This document shows, one piece after another, positions 1 through 6,126 of a stretch of 6,126 nt of DNA; the stretch's first letter is position 1, and the number at the start of each line of letters is the position of its first letter. The notes beneath the pieces are model-generated. The model did no database searches. It had not been told where the DNA came from and was given only the letters and a program-made list of their open reading frames with translations. The translations under genes and the position numbers were made by a program. Source of the DNA: Chloroflexota bacterium. GTDB lineage: Bacteria; Chloroflexota; Anaerolineae; B4-G1. Location of the stretch: the NCBI GenBank assembly GCA_003648085.1, contig QMOC01000172.1, forward strand, positions 1 through 6,126, written 5' to 3'.

Positions 1-71
1 CGAGGGCCAGATTTGAACTGGCGACTCCCTGATTTTCAGTCAGGTGCTCTACCAGGCTGAGCTACCTCGGC
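1..71 (-). tRNA. tRNA-Phe (anticodon GAA), 3' end cut by the window edge
   Basis: Read on the minus strand, this folds into a standard tRNA cloverleaf. The acceptor 5' strand is GCCGAGG (71-65), followed by U8-A9 and a 4-bp D stem GCTC/GAGC with the GG pair in its loop. The anticodon stem is CCTGA/TCAGG and its loop is CTGAAAA, giving anticodon GAA at 37-35 (phenylalanine). The variable loop has 5 nt. The T stem is GCCAG/CTGGC with loop TTCAAAT. Only the first five bases of the 3' acceptor strand (CCTCG, 5-1) are present. The last two acceptor bases, the discriminator base and any encoded CCA lie beyond the left edge. All visible stems pair perfectly, so the gene appears functional rather than a pseudogene. 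Confidence 0.97.
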
Positions 72-96
72 CCGAAGCAAGACCTTAATTGTGGTA

Positions 97-3000
97 TTAT
101 TTTATCATCAAATCCCTATTCCCGCAAGTGAAAAGCCCCGCTAGTTTGGCGGGGCTCTCCGGAATTAAACGCAATGAGGTCTGCTCCCGCAAGATCAACG
201 GCAGGTAGCAGGCGAAGAACTCGAAGAACTCGTGCGCCCCTCGGTCATATCCCTCCCCCTCGGGCCGAGGAACCCCCCGGATGTCCTCGTCCGGCGCGCC
301 ATCCGCCGTGCCCGTGTCCACGCAGGGCGAATCCTCCCGCAGCCGGTAGTCGCCGTCCTGCGGGGCGCGAAAGAGGGGGTCGGCGTTGATGTTCCCCTCG
401 CCGGGCCAGCCGCCCTCAATGTCAGAGTAGGTAACGGTGATGACAGACCCGTCGCGCAGTTCCAGGTTCGTCCCGTTGCCCCACAGGATGGAGTTGACTA
501 CTGTGGCGATGCCTCCCTGCCCGTGGTAGAGGTAGATACCGTGCCTGCAATCGGACACCGTGTTGTTCACGATGTACGAGACCGCTCCATCCTTGACCGC
601 GATGCCGGTGCCACTGTACGGGTCCTCCTCCTTGCCCAGGCAGGTGTAGATCAGGTTGTTCACCAGCGTCGTGGAGGAGGGTTCGCCGATGGAGATGCCC
701 TTGTCACCGCAGTGGTGTAACTCGTTGCGCTCGATGATGGCCGATGAATCGTTCAGGTCTATGCAGTCGTCGGAGACGTCGTGGATGTGATTGTCCAGCA
801 GCACCGCCGGCGTGATCATATGGCTGACCTCGATGCCCTCAAATTGGTAATCACCAAGCCGGGCGTCATGGATATGGTTGCCCTGGATGAAGGCGTAGCC
901 GCCGGTTACGTGCACGGCATCTCTTTGGACGTCGTAGATCTCGTTGCGCAGCAGGTAGATCGTCGGGTCGTGACCGAACCGGGGATAGGTCTGGACGGCG
1001 TCGCTGAAGTCGGTGTGCCGGATCACGCTGTCGGCGATGGTCACCCGCGCACCGTAGGCCGAGACACCATGGGTGCGCGGGTTGGTGATCACCTCACGGG
1101 TGTACTCGATCACCGCGTGGACGATGCGGTTGTCCTCCTGCGTGCGGTCGAGGAGGATGCCGCCCCAGTAAGCGCCTCCCTGCCCCGTGAAGACGATGGG
1201 CTGCGCAGCGGTGCCTTCCGCCAGCAACCGCCCTCCCTCATTCACACGCAGGTAGCGATCTGACTGGAACTGCAGCGTCACGCCGGGCTCGATGGTCAGC
1301 GTGACGCCTGCCGGCACGATGATGTCTTCGGTGATGGCATACGGATAGCCGCTGGTGGGGAGCGTGGTGTCCTCCATCAATGTGCCGCCGTGGAAGAAGT
1401 CGAGGTAGACTGTGATCGTGTAACTGTCCAGCCCATCGCTGACGACGAAGACGTTGTCCCGCGCTGAAAGTGCACTCGTGTAGCGCCAGGTCGTCGCTGT
1501 CGGATACTCCACGCCATCGGCGCTCCCGTTGACGTAAACGTCGCGCAGGGGGGAGCATTCCCCCTCCAATGTCACCTCCGTCTGCGTTGTGGCGAAGTCC
1601 GCTCCGCCATTGGTGCTGATGGAGAGCGTCGTATCCGGTATCTGGGCCAGGAGCGCCGGGATGCGGTCGGCGACGTATTGCTTGAGTTCGTCCCGATCCC
1701 CGTCGCTCACCACAGCGGGCAGTGCGTCAATGCGCGGGTACATCTCCTCAACTGAGAACTCGTTCGCTGCGATGCTGGCGATGTCCTGATAGTACCAGCG
1801 CGTGAAGTCGGGGTAGTTCAGGATGCGCCGCACGATCTCCGGGCCTAGCCAGTTGGGCTCCCAGATAGAGTGATCGGGGTCGGTGAAAGTGCCGTCGTGA
1901 TCCCAGGAGATGAGGACGAAGCGACCGTCGGAGGGGCGATGGTACAGGAAGTAGTCATCGCCCTGCCCGATCCACAGCGCCCCCTCGTGATTATCGAGCA
2001 CTGCCTGGACTGCGAACCAACGCAGCCATTGGCGCATGTCGGCCACCGCCTCCGCCTGGGCGCGGAAGGTCTCATCGGGGCTGTTGGTGAGCGCGTCGGT
2101 GAGGGTGATGATGTCGGAGTAGTCGTCGGCGTCCTCGTTGTTCTTCTTGACGTAGTAGGGCCGGTAAGCGTCAGGGTCGGGGCCGCGATAACTCAAGTCG
2201 GCCCCGTCGTAGGCGCGGTAGAGGTTGCCGTCCTCGTCGCCGGGGAAGTGAGCCTCCAGGAAATCGTTGTCCACTTGCTCGACGTCCAGATAGTCACGGT
2301 CCTGCCGGTTCTCGTTGATGTAGAGCGTCACGAAGCGAGTGTTTGGGGCCGGCAGCCCAACACGCTGAAAGAGGTCGTGGGATAATGCCTCCCGTCCCAG
2401 TTCGTCGCTCACCAGGTTGATCCGCTCCCGGTCCTCGAACTCGTGCTCGTCGCGGAACTTGATGCGGTAGGGGCGGGGCCAGGTGTCGCGGGAACTCTCG
2501 CCCCGGTAGCGCACGCCGACGTTGTAGAACACTTCCCCCGAATAGACGAAGGTCGCGTCCAGCAGGACATTGGAGAAAAGGTCCCGCTCGGTCAGTTCGG
2601 CCCAGTTCTCCCGCGTCATAATCAGCCGGTAGATGGGAAGGTCGCTGGTGGGGTGAGTGTCCTCCACCTGGTAGATGTAACTGACGGTGATGGGGTTGCC
2701 GGTCTCCTCGGAGATGCCCCCCGGTGCGCCCTCCGGCACGAGCCGCTCGGCCCCCTGGTCGTCGGTGGCGGTGATGTAGAATTCGACGTACAGTCCATCG
2801 GCCAGGGCGGGGATGACGGCGACGTAGAGGCTGTCGCCGGTGGCGGTCATCGGCAGTGTCACGTAGTCGGACGTCAGTTCGGGGCGGTAGTGGAGTGTCA
2901 CCGTCATAACGGCGCTGTTGTCGTCCACCAGCGCCGTGACGGTCACCGGCTGGCTGGAGGTGGGGAAGACGGGGGTGTGGGCTACGTCGGTGATGCAGGG

Positions 3001-3594
3001 GGGGATGTTGTCGGCTGAATAGACGCTGTTCCGCGCGCCGGGGGTGCCCAAACCGGTGCTGGCTCCCCAGGAGCAGGCCCGATCGTTATCGAAGGCCGGG
3101 TTGATCAGTTCCAGCGAGGGGCCATCGCCGTCGGGCGCCTCGGGCCAGGGGTGGTGGTCGTCGTAGGTGACCTCGTCCACCAGGTTTCCCTCGGCATCCT
3201 CAATCGCCACTCGCTCGCCGCTGTTGGAGAGGCGACCGCTCTCGAAGGGGCCGAGGACGCCAGTGATGCCGTAGACGGCCTCTACCGTGGCGGGGTCGTG
3301 ACCGATGACGACGTAGCCGCCTGGGGGGATGGAGACGCCGTCCGGGAAGGTGTAGTGGATACCGTCGCTGAACTTCCAGCCGGAGAGGTCCACAGTGGTG
3401 ATGCCGGCGTTGTAGAGTTCAATGTACTCCTCGCTGTGATCGTTGGAGAGGGGGTGGTATTGCAATTCGTTGATGACGATGGAGGGGACGGATTGGGCAC
3501 TGGCAATGACCAATGAGCAATGGACAATGAACAATGAACAGATGACCGTAATCAGCCACCTGGGATTTGGGGTTTGAGATACGACACCCCTCAT
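97..3594 (-). CDS. Secreted multidomain protein: lamin-tail domain, CotH-kinase-like domain, right-handed beta-helix
   Basis: About 1165 residues from the chosen ATG at 3594. Residues 1-33 are a Sec-type signal peptide ending ASA, then QS. Residues 36-190 are a lamin-tail domain (IVINELQYHP, EYIELYN, VDLSGW, PPGGYVVIG). Residues 195-310 look Ig-like. Residues 319-650 are a CotH-kinase-like domain, with GVRYRGESSR (360-369), LDNHEG (533-538), DDYFLY (546-551) and WDHDGTF (564-570). A second Ig-like stretch spans 654-734. Residues 747-1062 are a right-handed parallel beta-helix (many NHIHD/GI-type turns), followed by a DIRG..RP..GAHEF closing motif and YLPLILRE (1130-1137). CotH of Bacillus spores is an atypical protein kinase; lamin-tail and beta-helix modules usually bind or act on surfaces and glycans. 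Activity and substrate here are unknown. The start was chosen because it precedes the signal peptide and has GGAG 8 nt upstream; a TTG at 3663 would add 23 repeat-like residues and overlap the gene upstream. The last 28 residues run through a terminator and may not be ancestral. Confidence 0.9.
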   Translation of the reverse strand: MRGVVSQTPNPRWLITVICSLFIVHCSLVIASAQSVPSIVINELQYHPLSNDHSEEYIELYNAGITTVDLSGWKFSDGIHYTFPDGVSIPPGGYVVIGHDPATVEAVYGITGVLGPFESGRLSNSGERVAIEDAEGNLVDEVTYDDHHPWPEAPDGDGPSLELINPAFDNDRACSWGASTGLGTPGARNSVYSADNIPPCITDVAHTPVFPTSSQPVTVTALVDDNSAVMTVTLHYRPELTSDYVTLPMTATGDSLYVAVIPALADGLYVEFYITATDDQGAERLVPEGAPGGISEETGNPITVSYIYQVEDTHPTSDLPIYRLIMTRENWAELTERDLFSNVLLDATFVYSGEVFYNVGVRYRGESSRDTWPRPYRIKFRDEHEFEDRERINLVSDELGREALSHDLFQRVGLPAPNTRFVTLYINENRQDRDYLDVEQVDNDFLEAHFPGDEDGNLYRAYDGADLSYRGPDPDAYRPYYVKKNNEDADDYSDIITLTDALTNSPDETFRAQAEAVADMRQWLRWFAVQAVLDNHEGALWIGQGDDYFLYHRPSDGRFVLISWDHDGTFTDPDHSIWEPNWLGPEIVRRILNYPDFTRWYYQDIASIAANEFSVEEMYPRIDALPAVVSDGDRDELKQYVADRIPALLAQIPDTTLSISTNGGADFATTQTEVTLEGECSPLRDVYVNGSADGVEYPTATTWRYTSALSARDNVFVVSDGLDSYTITVYLDFFHGGTLMEDTTLPTSGYPYAITEDIIVPAGVTLTIEPGVTLQFQSDRYLRVNEGGRLLAEGTAAQPIVFTGQGGAYWGGILLDRTQEDNRIVHAVIEYTREVITNPRTHGVSAYGARVTIADSVIRHTDFSDAVQTYPRFGHDPTIYLLRNEIYDVQRDAVHVTGGYAFIQGNHIHDARLGDYQFEGIEVSHMITPAVLLDNHIHDVSDDCIDLNDSSAIIERNELHHCGDKGISIGEPSSTTLVNNLIYTCLGKEEDPYSGTGIAVKDGAVSYIVNNTVSDCRHGIYLYHGQGGIATVVNSILWGNGTNLELRDGSVITVTYSDIEGGWPGEGNINADPLFRAPQDGDYRLREDSPCVDTGTADGAPDEDIRGVPRPEGEGYDRGAHEFFEFFACYLPLILREQTSLRLIPESPAKLAGLFTCGNRDLMIK
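99..127 (-). promoter_or_regulatory. Candidate sigma-70-type promoter for tRNA-Phe
   Basis: On the minus strand, TTGCGG (127-122) is followed by a 17-bp spacer and then TAAAAT (104-99). The -10 box matches TATAAT at 5 of 6 positions, while the -35 box is weak (3 of 6, but keeps TTG). Transcription would start near position 92, leaving a leader of about 20 nt before the tRNA at 71. The promoter sits just downstream of the terminator of the preceding gene, as expected for an independently transcribed tRNA. The stretch is clearly more AT-rich than its surroundings. The -10 box overlaps the last codons of the long reading frame upstream. No experimental support is available. Confidence 0.55.
131..156 (-). 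terminator. Intrinsic terminator after the CotH/beta-helix gene
   Basis: On the minus strand, AGCCCCGC (156-149) pairs perfectly with GCGGGGCT (141-134) across a 7-nt loop. A run of four T (134-131) overlaps and follows the foot of the stem. The stem is 8 bp and almost all G-C. The T tract is short but lies on the correct side only for minus-strand transcription. It separates the secreted-protein gene from the tRNA promoter. It lies inside the 3' end of the reading frame that continues to position 97, which is odd and is treated as a finding. Confidence 0.75.
184..207 (-). other. C-terminal YLPLILRE motif in the secreted protein
   Basis: Directly after the closing motif of the beta-helix and an acidic-aromatic EFFEFFAC stretch, the protein reads YLPLILRE. 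From memory, extracellular proteins of Chloroflexota often end in a short segment of the form YLPLVLR or YLPLVMR. If so, this marks the natural C-terminus and perhaps a surface-retention or sorting signal. The similarity is recalled, not searched, and the function is unknown. Confidence 0.45.
213..232 (-). repeat. Two-copy 9-bp tandem duplication encoding EFF-EFF
   Basis: On the plus strand, CGAAGAACT occurs at 213-221 and again at 222-230, with two more matching bases at 231-232. On the minus strand this encodes the repeated tripeptide EFFEFF between the GAHEF end of the beta-helix region and the YLPLILRE motif. It is an in-frame duplication that lengthens a linker by three residues. Confidence 0.85.
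3502..3544 (-). repeat. Degenerate 7-bp tandem repeat encoding the signal-peptide core
   Basis: On the plus strand, five successive units of the form NNCAATG occupy 3502-3508, 3509-3515, 3516-3522, 3523-3529 and 3530-3536. An eight-base sixth unit with one extra G (AACAGATG) ends at 3544. On the minus strand the unit is CATTGNN and is translated as CSLFIVHCSLVIAS, a 7-residue periodic hydrophobic segment. It forms the core of the signal peptide of the lamin-tail/CotH protein. It resembles the short tandemly repeated heptamers known from cyanobacteria and some other bacteria. Confidence 0.85.
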
Positions 3595-3628
3595 TTCTCC
3601 CTCTCCAGTTGCCAAAGGGTTTGGGGTT
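3566..3628 (-). repeat. Repeat-like leader with two AACCCCAAA copies flanking the start codon
   Basis: The 9-mer AACCCCAAA (minus strand) occurs at 3628-3620 and again at 3574-3566, each followed by a C/T-rich triplet so that both read TPNP in the long frame. Between them lies a CTGGAGAGGGAG stretch carrying the ribosome binding site and the ATG. Translation of this area (LTPNPLATGEGE) resembles the TPNP..TGEG peptides that arise when interspersed repeats of many bacterial genomes are translated. A small inverted repeat (CCAAA-CCC-TTTGG, 3612-3624) lies inside it. Only the two 9-mer copies are directly seen; membership of a genome-wide repeat family is inference. Confidence 0.45.
3603..3606 (-). 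promoter_or_regulatory. Ribosome binding site that decides the start of the CotH gene
   Basis: Minus-strand GGAG at 3606-3603 lies 8 nt before the ATG at 3594-3592, within a purine-rich stretch (GGAGAGGGAGAA). Spacing and sequence fit a Shine-Dalgarno site. This favours the ATG at 3594 over the TTG at 3663. Confidence 0.7.
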
Positions 3629-3643
3629 AAACTATTGATACAA

Positions 3644-6126
3644 CTACGAGATCCCCCTACCAAACCAGCGCCGGATCAACTCTACCTGGAAGCGATAGCC
3701 TCCGTCTACCGGTTCGATCAACTCACGCCGGCGAAGCAGGGCCAGTGCCCGCTCCAGTTCATCGGGGAACTGCCGGGCCAGGGCTTCCTGGCCGACCACT
3801 GCTCCTTCTCCCCGCGCCGCGATGAAGCGCAGCAGGGCCAGGCCGGCAGTGTCTACCTGATTGCGCTCGATGTCGGCGAAGAAAAGGCTACCACGGCTCA
3901 GGGCCTCCGGCACCGCTGCTTCTACGTCGCTCAGGCGGGCCAGCCGGCGGACGGCCGGTGGTTGCTCGTTCTTGAGCGCCACGATCTCGGCGCAGAGCAG
4001 TTGCACCAGGAAGGGATGCCCCCGCGTCAGGTCCAGCACCCGTTGGCTGGCACGGGGCTCGTAGCGCAGCGCGAAGTCCCTGACCGGCCGCTCAATGAGG
4101 CGGCGTGCCTCGTGCTCCTTCAAGTAACCGATGTGCACCACCTGGGCGTTGATCAGGTAGGATGCCCAGCGCTGCAACTCGTCCAGGGTGTGGGAGCCAG
4201 ATAGCAGCACTTTGAAGCGCGGGCGGTGCTGGATCAAATGGCGGAGGGTGCCTAAGATGGCCTCTTCGTCGAAGCGCCCCCTGGTGATGGCGCTGTCCAG
4301 CGTCTCGAACTCATCGAGGGCGAGCAGCGCCGTGCTTTGACCCAAACCCTTTTCGACTTCGTCCAGCCACTCGTCGAAGCGGGTGAAGGGGTCGCTCGCC
4401 AGCGCTTCGCGGGGCAACCTGGGCAGGGCCAGGCCCCGCTGCCGGCGGGCTGAGTCCGCGATGAACCGGGCGACGTTGTAGAGAAAACCGGCGTGGTCGC
4501 TGGCCTGCGTGGCCGGCCCTTGCAGGTCCACGAAGAGGGGGACGATGGTGCTAGGGAGAAGCCGTCCCAGGTTGTTGAGCAGCGAAGTCTTGCCCGTGCG
4601 CCGTTGGCCGTAGAGCAGCAGGGGAGGGCCTCTCCGATCCAGCAGCAGTCCCTCGATGCGGGCGCCGATGTCGGTTCGCCCGACGAAGATCTCCTGCTGC
4701 TCGGTGAGCGGCACGCCGATAACGTAGGGATTGACGATCTCCTGACGGGCTTCGGCTTCTTCGGCCAGTTTGCGCACGTGCGCGCCGATTATCCGGCGCC
4801 AACGGGTGGCGATGGGGCGGAAACGGACGGCATAGCGCTCGCTGCTGCGGGTCAACTCGCGCAACAGGCCGTCCAGGCGATCTTCGACTGTGCTGAGGGC
4901 CAGCCGCCGGTTGTAGGTGCTTTCCTGGCGCAGGGCAGCGTCCACGTCCTGGCTGATGCGGCTGAGGCTGCGCAGTAGCGCGCTGGCAGGGCCTTCCAAC
5001 TCGCCCGCGGCCAGGCTGCGATGGGCACGACGTATGCACTCTACATCTTCGCATCTTTCCAGCCCCCGCGCATCCAGTTCGATCTGTGCGGCCCGGGCGG
5101 CCCAGCGCTGACGGCCGGTAGCCAGGTACTCGATGGCGGCCTCTCCCTCAACCGGGTCTCGCTCCATCACCAGGACGAGGTGCTCCTCCAGGCCGAGCAG
5201 GGGCAAAGGTTGATGTTCGTCCCAGAAGGCGGAATGGTAGCGCAGCATGGTGGGCCCTCGGCCGGTGCGCCGTTCGTCGGCGCGATGGAGCAGGAGGTTC
5301 CACGCCGCCGTAAGGGGGTAGAGCACCACAGGCCGCCACCAGTTCAGGGTCAATGCCGATAGAATACTGATCAGACAAGAGAACACAGCCGGCCCAAAAG
5401 GGATGGTCTTCTCTACGACCTGTTGTGCGACCAGCCATCCCCCAAACACCAGCGCACTGGCCGTGGCTCCGGCCCAGGGCCCTGCGATGGGCTCGACCAG
5501 GGCGTAAGGTAGAGTAGAATAGGCAGCGCGCATTGCGCCGCCCCACACGCCGTCTGCCACTCCCCACGCCCCTTCGTGCACCAGGCCGTGCGGCAAGCCG
5601 CTCATCGCGATGCGCGCCGCGCCATACACCCCAGCGTACACCGCGCCGCCCACCACGCCAATAACCATGCCACGGCGCCAGCGGTGCGTACGCCACCCCA
5701 ACGCCAGGCCGAACATCACGCTGCCCATCGCCACCCCCACCACATCGTACGCCACGGGGTCTGGCGTGGTGGCCTCAAAGAACTCTCGCGCGCCAGGCGG
5801 TATGCCGGCCGCCACGACATACGCCACGAGAGCCACCGCGCAGAAGGCCGCGACGACGATCAAGACGCCTGAAAAGATACTGCCTATCTGCCTGTCCAAT
5901 GAGTGGGCCGGTCTCCGGCTTGCCACGCTGACCATCACACCGAGCAGCAAGCCTACTGCCACCCCGTGCTCTATGCCACTCACCTCTCCGCCTGCTATGT
6001 ACTCTCCGAGGTACGCCAGGCCAAACGTCACGCTGGCCGCCATGCCGAACGGTATGCCGAGCGCCGCACCGGCCAGCAGTCCGCCCGCCACGGCGCGCGT
6101 TACACCTTGTGCCACGCTATACGCAA
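3644..6126 (-). CDS. Membrane-anchored STAND/AAA-type ATPase with C-terminal winged helix, probably 5'-partial
   Basis: The frame is open to the right edge. The first possible start inside is GTG at 6115 (823 residues), but no ribosome binding site is visible in the 11 bases before it and the frame continues upstream, so the true start probably lies outside. Numbered from that GTG, residues 1-277 hold about eight Gly/Ala-rich hydrophobic segments (near 8-36, 47-66, 77-104, 121-140, 149-170, 187-208, 211-231, 239-277). Residues 290-460 are a charged, mostly helical region. The ATPase starts at NPYVIGVPL and FVGR (477-480), with Walker A GQRRTGKT (503-510), Walker B LLALDEFE (597-604, D601/E602), a sensor-like LLSGSHTL (637-644) and GHPFLVQLLC (699-708). 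A winged-helix-like end (about 755-823) finishes with YRFQVELIRRWF. This matches the archaeal/bacterial ATPase group of COG1672/nSTAND type, which couples nucleotide binding to signalling or assembly. Both Walker motifs look intact. Substrate and role are unknown. The gene ends 49 bp before the CotH gene and may be cotranscribed with it. Confidence 0.85.
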   Translation of the reverse strand, partial: AYSVAQGVTRAVAGGLLAGAALGIPFGMAASVTFGLAYLGEYIAGGEVSGIEHGVAVGLLLGVMVSVASRRPAHSLDRQIGSIFSGVLIVVAAFCAVALVAYVVAAGIPPGAREFFEATTPDPVAYDVVGVAMGSVMFGLALGWRTHRWRRGMVIGVVGGAVYAGVYGAARIAMSGLPHGLVHEGAWGVADGVWGGAMRAAYSTLPYALVEPIAGPWAGATASALVFGGWLVAQQVVEKTIPFGPAVFSCLISILSALTLNWWRPVVLYPLTAAWNLLLHRADERRTGRGPTMLRYHSAFWDEHQPLPLLGLEEHLVLVMERDPVEGEAAIEYLATGRQRWAARAAQIELDARGLERCEDVECIRRAHRSLAAGELEGPASALLRSLSRISQDVDAALRQESTYNRRLALSTVEDRLDGLLRELTRSSERYAVRFRPIATRWRRIIGAHVRKLAEEAEARQEIVNPYVIGVPLTEQQEIFVGRTDIGARIEGLLLDRRGPPLLLYGQRRTGKTSLLNNLGRLLPSTIVPLFVDLQGPATQASDHAGFLYNVARFIADSARRQRGLALPRLPREALASDPFTRFDEWLDEVEKGLGQSTALLALDEFETLDSAITRGRFDEEAILGTLRHLIQHRPRFKVLLSGSHTLDELQRWASYLINAQVVHIGYLKEHEARRLIERPVRDFALRYEPRASQRVLDLTRGHPFLVQLLCAEIVALKNEQPPAVRRLARLSDVEAAVPEALSRGSLFFADIERNQVDTAGLALLRFIAARGEGAVVGQEALARQFPDELERALALLRRRELIEPVDGGYRFQVELIRRWFGRGIS

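Noticed and set aside
131..156. The hairpin acting as a plus-strand terminator
   Set aside because: On the plus strand the stem is followed by CTCCGG with no T run, and there is no plus-strand gene upstream.
2443..3018. Open plus-strand frame of 191 codons opposite the CotH gene, with similar ones at 232-720, 781-1263, 1870-2385 and 3151-3516
   Set aside because: They are antisense to a gene with clear domains. Their translations are Val/Gly/Asp-rich, as expected from the complement of GC-rich coding DNA, and no recognisable domain was seen.
3502..3544. CRISPR-like or phage attachment repeat
   Set aside because: The units are 7 bp, contiguous and without spacers, so this is a simple tandem repeat.
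3612..3624. Hairpin CCAAA-CCC-TTTGG as an attenuator or terminator between the two genes
   Set aside because: The stem is only 5 bp with a 3-nt loop and no T tract follows on the minus strand, so there is no good reason to call a regulatory element.
3595..3663. TTG at 3663 as the start of the secreted protein
   Set aside because: It would overlap the ATPase gene by 20 bp, add a repeat-like 23-residue leader and put the signal peptide core too far from the N-terminus. The ATG at 3594 has a well-placed GGAG.
3635..4204. Open plus-strand frame of 189 codons opposite the ATPase end, with similar ones at 4493-4978 and 5021-5362
   Set aside because: They lie opposite the conserved ATPase and winged-helix motifs, and the translations have no domain logic.
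4551..5054. Alternative minus-strand frames at 4551-5054, 5148-5696 and 1238-1558
   Set aside because: They are Arg/Pro/Ala-rich shifted readings of the two real genes. The correct frame carries the Walker motifs and domain motifs without interruption, so no frameshift is indicated.

Overview
The window holds two large genes on the minus strand, followed by a tRNA gene on the same strand. There is no convincing gene on the plus strand. In transcription order (right to left) the layout is: (1) a membrane-anchored STAND/AAA-type ATPase, 3644 to the right edge, whose 5' end probably lies outside the window; (2) a 49-bp gap built partly of low-complexity repeat-like DNA, with a ribosome binding site; (3) a secreted multidomain protein of about 1165 residues at 97-3594, with lamin-tail, CotH-kinase-like and right-handed beta-helix domains; (4) an intrinsic terminator at 131-156; (5) a candidate promoter at 99-127; (6) a tRNA-Phe(GAA) gene at 1-71, cut by the left edge.

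The organism is probably a GC-rich bacterium of the Chloroflexota (Anaerolineae or a related class). This is inference from three features. The secreted protein has modular Chloroflexota-style architecture and ends in a YLPLILR-type motif. The ATPase belongs to a type I associate with that phylum. Degenerate heptad DNA repeats are present. There is no rRNA or other phylogenetic marker beyond the tRNA, so the assignment is tentative.

The two proteins probably form a transcriptional unit, since they share a strand, lie 49 bp apart and have no clear promoter between them. The first would be an integral membrane protein with a cytoplasmic ATPase and winged-helix end. The second would be exported and act outside the cytoplasmic membrane. 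Whether they work together cannot be told from the sequence.

The most unusual points are these. The hydrophobic core of the secreted protein's signal peptide is encoded by a degenerate 7-bp tandem repeat, whose length makes it read as the same heptapeptide in all three frames. The last 28 codons of the secreted-protein frame run through the gene's own terminator and through the likely tRNA promoter, which suggests a recently lost stop codon. No defence island, CRISPR array, transposon or wholly new system was seen.
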